DNA from: Acinetobacter junii CIP 64.5
Lineage (GTDB): Bacteria > Pseudomonadota > Gammaproteobacteria > Pseudomonadales > Moraxellaceae
Assembly: GCF_000368765.1 (NCBI RefSeq)
Contig: NZ_KB849654.1
Location: 586,043 to 650,042, forward strand
DNA: 64,000 bases
Direction of reading: 5' to 3'
Shown here: positions 43,186 through 52,962 of the stretch, one piece after another
How the letters are laid out: every line of letters begins with the position of its first letter
How positions within the stretch are numbered: position 1 is the stretch's first letter
Notes under the pieces: generated by a model
Database searches by the model: none
What the model saw: the letters and a program-made list of their open reading frames with translations, nothing else
What the model was told of the DNA's origin: nothing
Translations under genes and position numbers: made by a program

Positions 43186-44438
43186 TCTTTTTCATCCAGT
43201 AAGGCTTTATATTCACGATCTGCAGCTGTTGTTGCTGTTTGACGGTTCTTATAAAGATAGGTCAAACGCTTTGGTGTTGTTTGATCACCTTTTGTCACTG
43301 TTGCCGTGTTATTACCATTTTTGTAATAAGCTAGAATTCCTGTATATCCTCCACGTTCGTTATCGATCAACTCCGACAAACTATCCGCATCAGGTAAATA
43401 AACTTCAGCCTCACATTTTGTGGTATATCCGCCACTTTCATTGTATTCATGAATGACTCGCGTGCCGAGCCAAACGATGTCATCAATCAAAGGTTTAAAA
43501 CCTATAAAGGATATAGGTGATTCAGGAATGAGCTCAGGTCTGCCGTAGGCCAGTGTAAAACTAAAGGTAGCTGACTTACTTTTTATTTTATTAAATTCAG
43601 CTTTGGCCACATGCTCCGCTGTTTGTTTATCACGTTGGATATTACGCAGCTCACGTGTGTTTTGATCCGACATCCCTACTGTGACTTTTTGTCTCTTTGC
43701 ATGGGTATTGTCATAATAATAGACCGTTACTCCAGATACATCATCCGCCCCATCTGTATCTGAATATTGGTGTGAATCCCCTTCTGATCTTGTTATCACA
43801 ACTTCAGGTAAGAGGTTGCCACTAATAGTTTTGCCTTCGCCCTTAGGCATAAATAATAGGTTGCCATTTTTCACCATCGCAATGGCATCATGCTCGTCGG
43901 CAATACGGGTAATCAAATTGGCATCTGATTCGTTTTGATCAATATGGGGTAATTCAATTATCCCTAATGTTTCGTTTACGATTGGATTTAGACCATGCTC
44001 GAGCGCGATTGTCTGGATAATATCTGCAATCGTTTTTTTATCGAAACTGCGTTCCTTTTTTTTCTTAAATGCTGTTTTTAGATCCGCAGCTTCGGCACGT
44101 AAAGTGAGTATATCGGGTGCACCCTGATGTCCGCGTTCCTTGACGAGATATTTACCTTTATAAACAAGACCGGTATTGCTCCAGCCGATCCAAGCTTCTA
44201 TCTCCGCACCCTTGGGCGGGATATCTAATAAACCATCATGATCACTCAGTTCAATTTCAATGGAGTCAGTTTCGATGCCACGATTGTCTGTGATTGTTAT
44301 ACGCATCAGCCGATCCTGAATCATGGTTCCAATATCGGTACCATTGACCAGCAAGCGGTAAATTGCATGAGGATAGTTATCATTGAAGCCCTGCTCTACA
44401 TCTGCGGCAATATTGGTTAGGGTCGATGCAATATTCAT
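43179..44438 (-). CDS. D: Phage late control/tail protein gpD (P2 D homologue)
   Basis: The 419-residue protein has the gpD/VgrG-like baseplate hub architecture (ETDSIEIELSDHDGLLDIPPKGAEIEAWIGW, KKTIADIIQTIALEHGL, NESDANLITRIADEHDA). It caps the tail tube and interacts with the spike. It ends the T-U-D series as in P2 and overlaps U by 4 nt. Confidence 0.93.
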   Translation of the reverse strand: MNIASTLTNIAADVEQGFNDNYPHAIYRLLVNGTDIGTMIQDRLMRITITDNRGIETDSIEIELSDHDGLLDIPPKGAEIEAWIGWSNTGLVYKGKYLVKERGHQGAPDILTLRAEAADLKTAFKKKKERSFDKKTIADIIQTIALEHGLNPIVNETLGIIELPHIDQNESDANLITRIADEHDAIAMVKNGNLLFMPKGEGKTISGNLLPEVVITRSEGDSHQYSDTDGADDVSGVTVYYYDNTHAKRQKVTVGMSDQNTRELRNIQRDKQTAEHVAKAEFNKIKSKSATFSFTLAYGRPELIPESPISFIGFKPLIDDIVWLGTRVIHEYNESGGYTTKCEAEVYLPDADSLSELIDNERGGYTGILAYYKNGNNTATVTKGDQTTPKRLTYLYKNRQTATTAADREYKALLDEKDQ

Positions 44439-44860
44439 AAAATATTACCTAAAACATTTCCAAGAACGTTCCCCACTAAAACCCCTGCAGTTTGATTTTT
44501 CTTTAGCTTTAAAGAAAATTCGATTTTGCGTGGCGTACCATCTTTAAAAAAATAGCTTTGGGTTTCTTCAACATTATCAATTAGCCATGATCCATAAATT
44601 TTTCCGTTCCCAGCAATCAATGGAAATGATTTACCTGTATCCCCCATTACACGTAAAGCGGTAATCGACATTTGAGATCCAAACTGGGGAACGATAGATC
44701 CATCCAAGGTTATCGTGTCTTCACCTTTACCTGTAAATTGATATGCAGGCATGCTACCGACACGAGAGTTGCTGACATGATTCCAACTCGTTGAACGTTG
44801 AAGGCTTTGGTAAGTGGCTGTTGGTATTGAAAATACGAACATGCCGAGAATCATCATCAT
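44435..44860 (-). CDS. U: Phage tail protein gpU
   Basis: The 141-residue protein lies between T and D as in P2 and has the gpU pattern (MFVFSIPTATYQSLQRS, YQFTGKGEDTITLDGSI). It is needed for tail completion. It ends with a repeated VLGN segment. Confidence 0.93.
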   Translation of the reverse strand: MMMILGMFVFSIPTATYQSLQRSTSWNHVSNSRVGSMPAYQFTGKGEDTITLDGSIVPQFGSQMSITALRVMGDTGKSFPLIAGNGKIYGSWLIDNVEETQSYFFKDGTPRKIEFSLKLKKNQTAGVLVGNVLGNVLGNIL

Positions 44861-44861
44861 A

Positions 44862-47801
44862 TTAATGTTCCTGGTCTTTGAAGCTGCTGCGAATACGAGC
44901 TAACTTTTGACGATCACGACGATCCAGTACGTTCTCAATCATAGCTTGAAGCTGCTGAAGATTTTGTCCTGGTGCTGCCGTAAGTTGGATAGTGATTTGA
45001 TCACCTTCAATGACAAACTGGCTTGCACTACGTATTGGGGAAATGGCTTGCATCGGTCTAACTTTATTTAACGCTGGAGCGACATCAATTTTTGAAATAG
45101 CTTCGCTGGCCCGTGGGTTAAAAATGGTTAATGCATGTTGAAACTTTTCCTTCAGGGCTGGAAATTTTTGATCCAATCCCATCGCAATACCAGTCATGAT
45201 ATGCCCACCTAAACCAGCCATAACACGAGATGGACTTCGAATGACCATGCGCTGCTTTAACCAGTCTGGCATGTAATTGGCAACTTCATTCCATGTTTCT
45301 TTAAGTCTTGGGAATTTTGAATTAATGCCGTTAATTAAGCCATCGATGATCATTGAACCAAAACCCGTAAATTTAGAAGGCAAATCAATACCGAACCAAC
45401 TCAGCACTCCAGCAAATGCCGTATAGAACAATCCCAATGGAGACCAGTTGACAATTAAAGCTGAAATTCCTGAAATGCCACCACTAAAAGCGCTTTTGAT
45501 TTCTATCCATCGTGCTGTAAACCAACTTCCTACTGGAGCAAATATTGTGGTTAACGATATCCAGGCACTACTAGCTCCAGATTTAACAAATTCCCATGCT
45601 GAAGATGCGCTGTTTTTTACTTTATTCCATTGTTCAGCGAACCAAGGACCTATGCTGTCCCAGTTCTTATAGATGAGATAAACGCCAGTTGCGATTGCTG
45701 CAATAACTAATAATATGGGATTGGCCAACAAGAAGCGTCCCATTACAAGAGCCATTCGTCCTACAAATAAGAATGCCTGGCCTAAAAGCTGTAATCCAAA
45801 AATAGCTGAACGAATGATACCCGTAGCTAATAAGCCAATACCTCGTATCGCAAATATATATAAGCGTCCTGTAGCTAGTAATGCATAGCGAGTAACAGTT
45901 AAAAAAGCCGTACCAAGCCATTTAAGCAATGGTAATGATTTTAGAGCCAAAGAACCCATTAACCTAAATGGTGAAACTAAACCTTTGATCATCAAACCAA
46001 AGATTGAACCCGTCATCGTGGTTGAAGCCAAAATTAATCTTAAACTCAACATACTTAAAATCAACGGTGAGAACACGACCAATGCACCACCGATGACTAG
46101 CATGCTGGCTGCTATACTCAATAAACCAATACCAAGTGCTTTTGCTAAGGTTGGATTTCGCTCCATCCATCCAGTAAAGGTTTGTAAGGCTCCAGTCGCA
46201 ATCTCAATGGCTTTGGTATAAACAGGTAAAATCGTGGTACCGAACTTTAAATATGCATCATGAAGTTTGGCTTTTGCTTCGAGTTCCTTACCAGCGGTTG
46301 TTCCTTTTGCCTGTTCGCTTAATTGATCAATATTATATGCACCTTCATTTAGACGCATGTTTTTATGAATATTCTCTCTTTGATCATACATATTGGAAAA
46401 TAACATCGATGCCGTTCGGTTCGAGAACATCGCACCTATTGCATCAAGCACTTGACCTCGCTCAGTAATTCCCCTTTCTGCTAAAGATGGAAGTAGGACT
46501 TTTTCCATCCAAGCAAACTGGTCTTTTTTAAATAAATCAGCGCCTTTAATGGCACCAATATCTAAATAAGATAAGTCACCTGTTTTATTGTGGCGAACCT
46601 TACTTGGGTCTCCAATTAATCCAAATTTTTCAAGATTTTGTGCTGCACGTTGTGTAGTTCTCCCTTGATATAAGTTTTGATACGCTGACATCATGGCAGT
46701 ACCGACACGAAAACCACCCATTTCTTGAACGAGTGGTTCTAATGTGTAATAAAATGCTTTGTTGTCTGCACCTTTCGCGGCTATACCACCCGTTTTAATT
46801 AAATTCAACCATTCTTCGGCTTGGACTCTTCCGCCTGTTGCAGTGATAACTTGTTGAATCATATTCGCTTGTTCGCTAAAAGCTTTTTCACTTTTTAGAC
46901 CATTTCTCATTTCAATGACTTTTAGCATGTCCATGAATTTTTTTTCATTTTCAGCACCATGTTCATTACCAAACATGGCTTCATTTGCGAATTTCATCTT
47001 TGCCAACATCGGTGCAACCATTTTTGCATGGTGTACATCGGCAAAAGCTGTGACACCATCTCGTACAAGGGTTAAGTTATCCAGCGTGCTTGTACCAAAG
47101 GTTTTCATAGCATTTGCATAATGCAGAGCCTCTTTTGTCGCTTCTTTGCCCATACCTAAAGACATGATTCTGTTTTGCTCGACATCCACGCGCTTGCTTT
47201 CATCTATAGGCTTACGCATAGAATATAAAGCAGCTGCACCTGTCATAGCTGTACCCATGCCATAGCCAGCTACAGAACGCAGATGCCCAGCCTGACGCTC
47301 ATAATTTCTCTGCATTTGTGTCATACGTTGTAAACGTTGCTCTTGTTCACGCATAGACTGATTGGCTTGATTAAGTTGGGTTCTAAGCCTCTGTTGATGA
47401 TCTGCCAGTCTATTTGTAGATAATCCCGCATCATTCATCTCTGTACGCATACGCTGAAGCTCAATGCGGTTTCTTTCAAATTCTTGTTTGAGCTTACGTG
47501 CCTTAGCTACAGACTTATCAAAATCTCGAGTGAGATCCGCAGATGGATTTGTTTTCATCTGCTGACGTAAGTTCTTTATATGATTTTGGAGGTCTTGAAG
47601 GGCTTTAGCCTGGTCTTGAACGGCCTTTTTTTGTTTCTGATAACCGTCAATTTTTTTTTGTTGTTCGTTCAGAGAACGGATTTCATCTTTGGTTTTTTTT
47701 AAAGCACGACTGGCAGCATTGCTGCTGCCTAGAATCGCTTTAAGGGCTGGACTTAACTTATTTTTCCCTCCGAATAGTACTTCCAATCTTAATTGCTTCA
47801 T
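44862..47801 (-). CDS. T: Phage tail tape measure protein gpT
   Basis: The 979-residue protein has a long coiled-coil start (KKTKDEIRSLNEQQKKIDGYQKQ, QQRLRTQLNQ), a tape-measure core with hydrophobic segments (about residues 560-720) and a C-terminal repeat-like part. Its length sets tail length. ATG 47801 overlaps the E' stop (ATGA). Confidence 0.94.
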   Translation of the reverse strand: MKQLRLEVLFGGKNKLSPALKAILGSSNAASRALKKTKDEIRSLNEQQKKIDGYQKQKKAVQDQAKALQDLQNHIKNLRQQMKTNPSADLTRDFDKSVAKARKLKQEFERNRIELQRMRTEMNDAGLSTNRLADHQQRLRTQLNQANQSMREQEQRLQRMTQMQRNYERQAGHLRSVAGYGMGTAMTGAAALYSMRKPIDESKRVDVEQNRIMSLGMGKEATKEALHYANAMKTFGTSTLDNLTLVRDGVTAFADVHHAKMVAPMLAKMKFANEAMFGNEHGAENEKKFMDMLKVIEMRNGLKSEKAFSEQANMIQQVITATGGRVQAEEWLNLIKTGGIAAKGADNKAFYYTLEPLVQEMGGFRVGTAMMSAYQNLYQGRTTQRAAQNLEKFGLIGDPSKVRHNKTGDLSYLDIGAIKGADLFKKDQFAWMEKVLLPSLAERGITERGQVLDAIGAMFSNRTASMLFSNMYDQRENIHKNMRLNEGAYNIDQLSEQAKGTTAGKELEAKAKLHDAYLKFGTTILPVYTKAIEIATGALQTFTGWMERNPTLAKALGIGLLSIAASMLVIGGALVVFSPLILSMLSLRLILASTTMTGSIFGLMIKGLVSPFRLMGSLALKSLPLLKWLGTAFLTVTRYALLATGRLYIFAIRGIGLLATGIIRSAIFGLQLLGQAFLFVGRMALVMGRFLLANPILLVIAAIATGVYLIYKNWDSIGPWFAEQWNKVKNSASSAWEFVKSGASSAWISLTTIFAPVGSWFTARWIEIKSAFSGGISGISALIVNWSPLGLFYTAFAGVLSWFGIDLPSKFTGFGSMIIDGLINGINSKFPRLKETWNEVANYMPDWLKQRMVIRSPSRVMAGLGGHIMTGIAMGLDQKFPALKEKFQHALTIFNPRASEAISKIDVAPALNKVRPMQAISPIRSASQFVIEGDQITIQLTAAPGQNLQQLQAMIENVLDRRDRQKLARIRSSFKDQEH

Positions 47802-48270
47802 TCAGCATCTGCCCCATTTCTTTCTATTGCTTTTTGATGCCACTCCATCAGTTCACTTAGTGACATTGATTCATATGTCTGTGGAGTCCAGTTGAACACC
47901 ACAGCGATATTGGCTATTGCGTCTTCTACTGTTGGAGTGCAATTTCCGCACGTACTGATTTCGGTTGCAAAAAAGTAATGATTGCTCCACCCATTTGAAT
48001 AATGTCAACTGGATCGATGACATTGTTATTGAGCTGGCTTGCTGTAATCGTTGGATTTGTACATAACGGTAATAATGTACAAATGGCATTTACATCACCA
48101 TTCAGGATGTCAGCGATTCGAACTTTCTTCAGCGCAGGCACAGAAGGTTTACGGACTTCCACTTGTGTAATGGTGGAATCGCCTAATTTATATGGGGTAT
48201 CAAGAGTAACGACTTCAACATCTGGATTTTGGATGGTTTCTAAGTTTTCGAGTTGTTCTTTGGTTTGCAT
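47798..48270 (-). CDS. Tail assembly protein gpE+E' made by -1 frameshift
   Basis: Frame 0 gives gpE; at the heptamer TTTTTTG (minus strand 47974-47968) a -1 slip continues for 56 codons (ATEISTCGNC ... NGADAE) to a stop at 47798. The fusion would be 157 residues. The P2 E/E' pair uses the same T6G signal, and the -1 extension ends in the MSLSELMEW segment typical of E'. The product is probably the tail assembly chaperone. Confidence 0.85.
47926..48270 (-). CDS. E: Tail assembly protein gpE
   Basis: The 114-residue protein starts at ATG 48270 with AAGGAA 7 nt upstream. It has the gpE pattern EVVTLDTPYKLGDSTI and ends ALQQ. A longer frame to 48315 lacks a ribosome site. It works with the frameshifted E+E' product to guide tail tube assembly around the tape measure. 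Confidence 0.92.
   Translation of the reverse strand: MQTKEQLENLETIQNPDVEVVTLDTPYKLGDSTITQVEVRKPSVPALKKVRIADILNGDVNAICTLLPLCTNPTITASQLNNNVIDPVDIIQMGGAIITFLQPKSVRAEIALQQ
47968..47974 (-). promoter_or_regulatory. Programmed -1 frameshift heptamer TTTTTTG
   Basis: The codon phase is T-TTT-TTG in the gpE frame (ITFLQ), the X-XXY-YYZ pattern, and the -1 frame stays open across the overlap. The same heptamer is known in P2 E. Confidence 0.9.
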
Positions 48271-48342
48271 GGCAAATTCCTTAAATGTAAAAATTAATAA
48301 AAAAACCTTCAGCAAGTCGTAGCTACTGAAGGGAGGAAAAAA

Positions 48343-48858
48343 TTAATGACCAATGTTCGCGCGGTGTTTTTCAAGTAAATCAACACCGTTTACATTTTCG
48401 ATGAGACCAGGGATGTCAATTTCGATTTCAACTTTGCCATCGATGGTCAATTTGTAATAAGACCAAATGGTTTTAATTGATTTTTCAGTATCATCACCCG
48501 CTTTGGAATTGCCGAAATCAATTTCTTCATGTCGGCCACGGATGACGACTTCGACTGCAGAATCTTCACCTGTATCGTCACGTTGGTATGAGCCAGCAAA
48601 GCGCAAACCGATCGCCCCTACTGTTGCAGCACCAAACTGACGAATTACAAGTGGATCAATACCACCAAGCTTCCATGACATTTCAATCATGTCATCAGCT
48701 AAGCCGTTGTCCCATTTGATATTGCCGTTCATACCACCACCGCGCCAATCTTCGAACTTGCGTCCTAACTTTGGCAATGTGACTTCCCCAGTTTGACCAA
48801 GGTAGGAATTACCTTCGTTAAACAGATCCATTAGTTTGAGTTTCTTAGGTAAAGCCAT
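48343..48858 (-). CDS. FII: Phage major tail tube protein gpFII
   Basis: The 171-residue protein (ALPKKLKLMDLFNEGNSYLGQTGEVTLPKLGRKFEDWRGGGM) matches P2 FII tail tube. It polymerises into the inner tube of the contractile tail. It follows FI. Confidence 0.94.
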   Translation of the reverse strand: MALPKKLKLMDLFNEGNSYLGQTGEVTLPKLGRKFEDWRGGGMNGNIKWDNGLADDMIEMSWKLGGIDPLVIRQFGAATVGAIGLRFAGSYQRDDTGEDSAVEVVIRGRHEEIDFGNSKAGDDTEKSIKTIWSYYKLTIDGKVEIEIDIPGLIENVNGVDLLEKHRANIGH

Positions 48859-48874
48859 GTTAATTCCTATATAT

Positions 48875-50047
48875 CTAAGCAGTCATACGTGACGCGAAAT
48901 CAGCGAGATAACGGTCTGTGATACGTTGCTGTAATGTGAGATCTTCAAGTGGAGGCACTGGAGTAAAGTCATAATCAAGTAATAAACGCCCTGCTTTTAA
49001 TGACTCTTTGCTGTTGAATGCTGGATCGAACCAACACTGACCATCGATGATGTACCCTTGGGTACGAAGATCACGGAATTTGGCATTAATGCCCTCTACA
49101 ATGTCTTTCGCCAAAGATGGGTGCAAAGGTTTATCGACTGCCCACATATGACCCTCAGCCATCGTGTCCGACAAAACTTGAGCTGTACGAGTAGAGTTTT
49201 CAAATGCGAATAGAGGATCCGCAGAACAAGTACGTGAACCCCAAAAACGGAAGCCATTGCTCTGTATTAAAGTCGTGATTTCATTTGAATTGAGATAACC
49301 AGCATCGGTATCCATTGACTGCAGTTGCCAAAAAACGTCTTTAGAAATCCCTGTCACGCCATTTACTGGTACGTTTGAAAGGGTTTTATGCCATCCTGTG
49401 TCATTGTCAATTTTTGCGCGTAAACCTAATGCTCGAGCGGTTGCTTCAAAAGTAGTGGTTGATGATGTAGCTGTATCCCATCCCAAAAAGTCTGGCCAGA
49501 TGATCATGGTCTCGCGAGATCCAATCGCATCACGATACGCTGCTGCCTCTTCTTTGGTTTCACAACCATTGGCACTCACATAGTTAAATGCGCGTAACTT
49601 TTCAGCGATACCACCTAATGCGGCTGAGACTGGAGCAGTATCAAGTCCTGGTGCACCTAAAATACGTGGTTTTACTTTTAGGTTTTGTTCAGCGGTCAGT
49701 AAGGCTTTCATGCCTGTGTATTTGCCATTCACTTGACCGCCAATCACTGCAGTGTTTTGCTCCGCTTCAGTCACTTTTGCTTCTACACGTACAACGACAA
49801 CTAATGCATTGGTTTGGTCTGCAATCGCCTGTAATGAGCGAGCAAGTGTGCCTGTTGATCCTGCTTTTTCTATTGAACGTTGAACATCTGTAACAAGTAC
49901 GGCTGTGTTTAGAGGGAAGACTAAAGGATCAGCATCTTCTCCTGTGGCTAAAAGACCAATAACTGAAGTTGATACTGTCCGAATGGGACGTGTACCGCCA
50001 TTGATTTCAATGACTCGTACACCATGAAAATATGAATCTGTAGCCAT
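48875..50047 (-). CDS. FI: Phage tail sheath protein gpFI
   Basis: The 390-residue protein ([33 protein letters not shown]) matches the P2 contractile sheath family. It contracts to drive the tube into the host. ATG 50047 comes right after the T-tract of a terminator hairpin, so its own promoter must lie upstream at 50092-50147. Confidence 0.95.
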   Translation of the reverse strand: MATDSYFHGVRVIEINGGTRPIRTVSTSVIGLLATGEDADPLVFPLNTAVLVTDVQRSIEKAGSTGTLARSLQAIADQTNALVVVVRVEAKVTEAEQNTAVIGGQVNGKYTGMKALLTAEQNLKVKPRILGAPGLDTAPVSAALGGIAEKLRAFNYVSANGCETKEEAAAYRDAIGSRETMIIWPDFLGWDTATSSTTTFEATARALGLRAKIDNDTGWHKTLSNVPVNGVTGISKDVFWQLQSMDTDAGYLNSNEITTLIQSNGFRFWGSRTCSADPLFAFENSTRTAQVLSDTMAEGHMWAVDKPLHPSLAKDIVEGINAKFRDLRTQGYIIDGQCWFDPAFNSKESLKAGRLLLDYDFTPVPPLEDLTLQQRITDRYLADFASRMTA

Positions 50048-50051
50048 AAAA

Positions 50052-50091
50052 AAGCCTGTGATCTGTTGTTTTGTATTCAGATCACAGGCTT
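50052..50091 (-). terminator. Terminator between genes G and FI
   Basis: AAGCCTGTGATCTG / CAGATCACAGGCTT makes a perfect 14-bp stem with a 12-nt loop. On the minus strand it is followed by TTTTTT and the FI start codon. Confidence 0.9.
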
Positions 50092-50124
50092 ACAAATTAA
50101 AAATAGATTGTCAGTTACTAACTC

Positions 50125-50145
50125 TTGTATGTGAGTTAAATACAA
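50125..50145 (-). promoter_or_regulatory. Candidate late promoter activator site upstream of FI
   Basis: The minus strand reads TTGTATTTAACTCACATACAA, a dyad with arms TTGTAT / ATACAA and a 9-bp spacer. P2 Ogr sites (TGT-N12-ACA) lie about 55 bp before the start point; this would put the FI start inside the terminator loop. Copies occur upstream of V and between O and P. Confidence 0.7.
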
Positions 50146-50147
50146 AA

Positions 50148-50564
50148 CTATAAATGAAGAGCATAATCCCAAAGCTTATCGACTTCTTCTAAATTTAAAT
50201 TGAGTTCATCCATCATGTATTTAACAGATGGATTACCACGTTCAAAGCGCTCTGACTCACTATATTCAATTTGTACTCGCTGCTTCATGATTGGATCTTT
50301 GATCGCCTCAATTGATGCTTCGACTGTATTGAGTAGACCATTATCAAGTAACGCTAATTTGAATTGACGACGAGTAAGAGCTGGAAAATTAGATAAATAG
50401 ATCTGCTCTTTTTCCTCATCAGTTAAATAACGCTCAGGATTGAGTAATCTATCCGTTTCTTCTTCAGTCAACTGAATAAAATCCTCAGTGATTAATTCAT
50501 CTTGAGGTCCATCTTGTTCAAATGCATGAATTAAATCTGTTTGAGTATTTCTAAAGTATTTCAT
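50148..50564 (-). CDS. Tail fibre assembly-like protein gpG
   Basis: The 138-residue protein follows the tail fibre gene with a 4-nt overlap, the place of P2 G. The middle (LTRRQFKLALLDNGLLNTVEASIEAI, IEYSESERFERGNPSV) is a segment common next to phage tail fibre genes. Role as fibre chaperone inferred mostly from position. Confidence 0.7.
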   Translation of the reverse strand: MKYFRNTQTDLIHAFEQDGPQDELITEDFIQLTEEETDRLLNPERYLTDEEKEQIYLSNFPALTRRQFKLALLDNGLLNTVEASIEAIKDPIMKQRVQIEYSESERFERGNPSVKYMMDELNLNLEEVDKLWDYALHL

Positions 50565-52954
50565 CTTATTTCAATCCATTTATAAATAGTGTGCGCTGTA
50601 ATCATGTAAGAGAATCCATTTGGAACTGGATATGACAGAGTTCTCATTGCTGACTCATTCGTATTAATTAATTGATATCCATCGACAGTGTGTACTAGAG
50701 CTGTGTTATTACTTCCTGCTGCTGTAACAATTAAGAAGATTGGCTTGCCTGTGTTATTTGTATATACAACACCTGACACTCTAGAAGCAGTTAAATCATT
50801 AAAGGATTGATTTATACCTATTCCAGCTTGCAAAGATGTACTGATATTTATATTGCCAGAACCATCAAAGTTTGCATTTCCTGAGACAGCGCCTGATATC
50901 GAGATATTTCTTGAATATGCAAGCCTTTCAGCAGAAGGTGCACGTCCATCACTATTTCCAGTACCTCCACCAACCACAGATAAAGGCACCATTCCATTAT
51001 TTGAATAAACACCCCATCCACCACCATTAATGAATAAGTAGTTTCCCGATTGATGTCTAAATTGTGCTTCTGGACCATTAAGAAGCACAAATCCATTTGA
51101 TGAAATATTACCTGTTATAGACAGATCACCTTGAATTGAACCACCTTTCTCTGTGATGATTCTTTCAAATGGTTCTTCGAAACCAGCATTGTCACGCGCT
51201 GATCGGTACCAAAGTCCACCGTTTTTATATGCAGTTAAAAGTTGTAAAGCGGGTGATGATCCAGAACCTAGGAAATGAACTACTGTTCGACTATCAGCTG
51301 CACTAATTTTTGAATACACACCTGATATTGCATTCCATGCAACATCGTTTACTGAACTCGTTGCACCATCTGCCTTAAATTTAGTTGAATCAAAAATTGT
51401 AATATCACTTGTACCATCAAACTGAACGTTATTGATTCTTCTAGGTGTTTGTAATTTTGATGCTGATGCTGAATTACCTGTGATATTGGAATCAGTGTAA
51501 GCAATTTGCTTTTTAACTGTCCAAGAAGTGTCATCATATCCACTTTGAAAATGATAAAGCCCTTCAGCTGCTTTATTAAATACAAGGGCATTTTTTCTGC
51601 CACCCGAGCCATCATTCCATCCATTTAAAGTAATGAAGTCACAAAATGCCGATGTGGTATCTGAATTATAAGTACCAAACCATGCCTGAAGGGAGTTCGC
51701 AGCTAATTCTGTTGGTAAAAGAGTTCTGTCATCTTTCATGACTGTACCAACAGCATTAGATGTTGCATCTAATTTGCTATCTTGTAGTTTTTTACCTTGT
51801 GCTGCCGTCAATGCTTTAGATGCATCATTTGTGGTGAGATCATCAACAAGTTGTACAACGCCTGTTTGAGCCGTTGTTGCTGAACGAATGGTCTGTTGGG
51901 AAATACTTGTGATCAGACCTTTTGCATTTACAGTAATTGAAGGAATTTGTATTGTGGATTCATATGTATTTGCAGCGACACCACTGTTGGCTAAAGTTAA
52001 TACGCATGACGGATTTGTAGAGCCATCAAAATTGAATGAGCCAGTTGCAGCTCCAGTAAAACTGATTGTTCTGGAAGATTGTAACTTAGAAGCAGAGGCT
52101 GCATTTCCTGTAATATTTGAATCTGTATAAGCGATTTGCTTTTTAATCGTCCATGTTTGTGAAGCATATTCGGCTTGATAATGATGTAAAGACTGTCCAG
52201 TCTTACTTAAAACCAATGCATTCTTTAACCCACCAGATGCTTCATGCCATCCATTAAGTGATAAAAAATCACAATAAAAAGTACTATTATCAGAATTTAA
52301 AGTTGCAAAATAAGCTTGTACTCCTAGACTAATCTCGGAAGGTTTTAAGATGCGGTTATCAATTGGTTTTATACCTACTGCATTTTCATCTTTATTCAAT
52401 TTTTGATCGTTAAGAATCTTACCTTGAGCTGCTGAAAGTGGCTTAGATGCATCGTCAGTTGTTAAATTATTGACCAATTCATTTCTACGAATATAGTTCT
52501 CATTTACCCAACTTCTAGTTGCATAAATAAGCGAGTCATCTAAATAAAGTGCAAGGACATCAGCATTCTGAACGTTGATGATCAGTTTAATTGCTATTTC
52601 TCGTGCTCCACCTTCATCTTCTAATGGTTTGTATGTTGGCGGATAACTTGCATTAACAACCATTGTCGTATCAGCAAAAAGTCCCAATTCTCTAATAAAA
52701 AACCCACCAATTGAGGTTGGTATAATTCCTTCACACACGATTTGATTAGAATTATTTGGGTTAATTTCTACAACATTGAGAGCGATACGTGCTTTTTCAT
52801 TAACTAAATTTGATCTAGTTTCTAAAGGCGTGGGAACAGATCCGTTCCCATCACCAACAGCAATATGTGAATAATTGATTTTATTATTGACAGTTGCATT
52901 CGCAATTAAGGCTTTACCATTATTGGTCAAAATACCTTTATATGTGTTGGCCAT
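50561..52954 (-). CDS. H: Tail fibre protein gpH with two internal repeats
   Basis: The 797-residue protein has a P2 H-like N-terminal domain (residues 1 to about 150; MANTYKGILTNNGKALIANA) that binds the baseplate. Two related segments of about 130 residues follow (starting NLTTDDASKPLSAAQGK and DLTTNDASKALTAAQGK), both containing QIAYTDSNITGNxASASKLQ. The C-terminal part is Gly/Ser-rich and probably binds the receptor. It determines host range. The duplication suggests past fibre lengthening. Confidence 0.9.
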   Translation of the reverse strand: MANTYKGILTNNGKALIANATVNNKINYSHIAVGDGNGSVPTPLETRSNLVNEKARIALNVVEINPNNSNQIVCEGIIPTSIGGFFIRELGLFADTTMVVNASYPPTYKPLEDEGGAREIAIKLIINVQNADVLALYLDDSLIYATRSWVNENYIRRNELVNNLTTDDASKPLSAAQGKILNDQKLNKDENAVGIKPIDNRILKPSEISLGVQAYFATLNSDNSTFYCDFLSLNGWHEASGGLKNALVLSKTGQSLHHYQAEYASQTWTIKKQIAYTDSNITGNAASASKLQSSRTISFTGAATGSFNFDGSTNPSCVLTLANSGVAANTYESTIQIPSITVNAKGLITSISQQTIRSATTAQTGVVQLVDDLTTNDASKALTAAQGKKLQDSKLDATSNAVGTVMKDDRTLLPTELAANSLQAWFGTYNSDTTSAFCDFITLNGWNDGSGGRKNALVFNKAAEGLYHFQSGYDDTSWTVKKQIAYTDSNITGNSASASKLQTPRRINNVQFDGTSDITIFDSTKFKADGATSSVNDVAWNAISGVYSKISAADSRTVVHFLGSGSSPALQLLTAYKNGGLWYRSARDNAGFEEPFERIITEKGGSIQGDLSITGNISSNGFVLLNGPEAQFRHQSGNYLFINGGGWGVYSNNGMVPLSVVGGGTGNSDGRAPSAERLAYSRNISISGAVSGNANFDGSGNINISTSLQAGIGINQSFNDLTASRVSGVVYTNNTGKPIFLIVTAAGSNNTALVHTVDGYQLINTNESAMRTLSYPVPNGFSYMITAHTIYKWIEIR

Positions 52955-52962
52955 TTTCTTTT

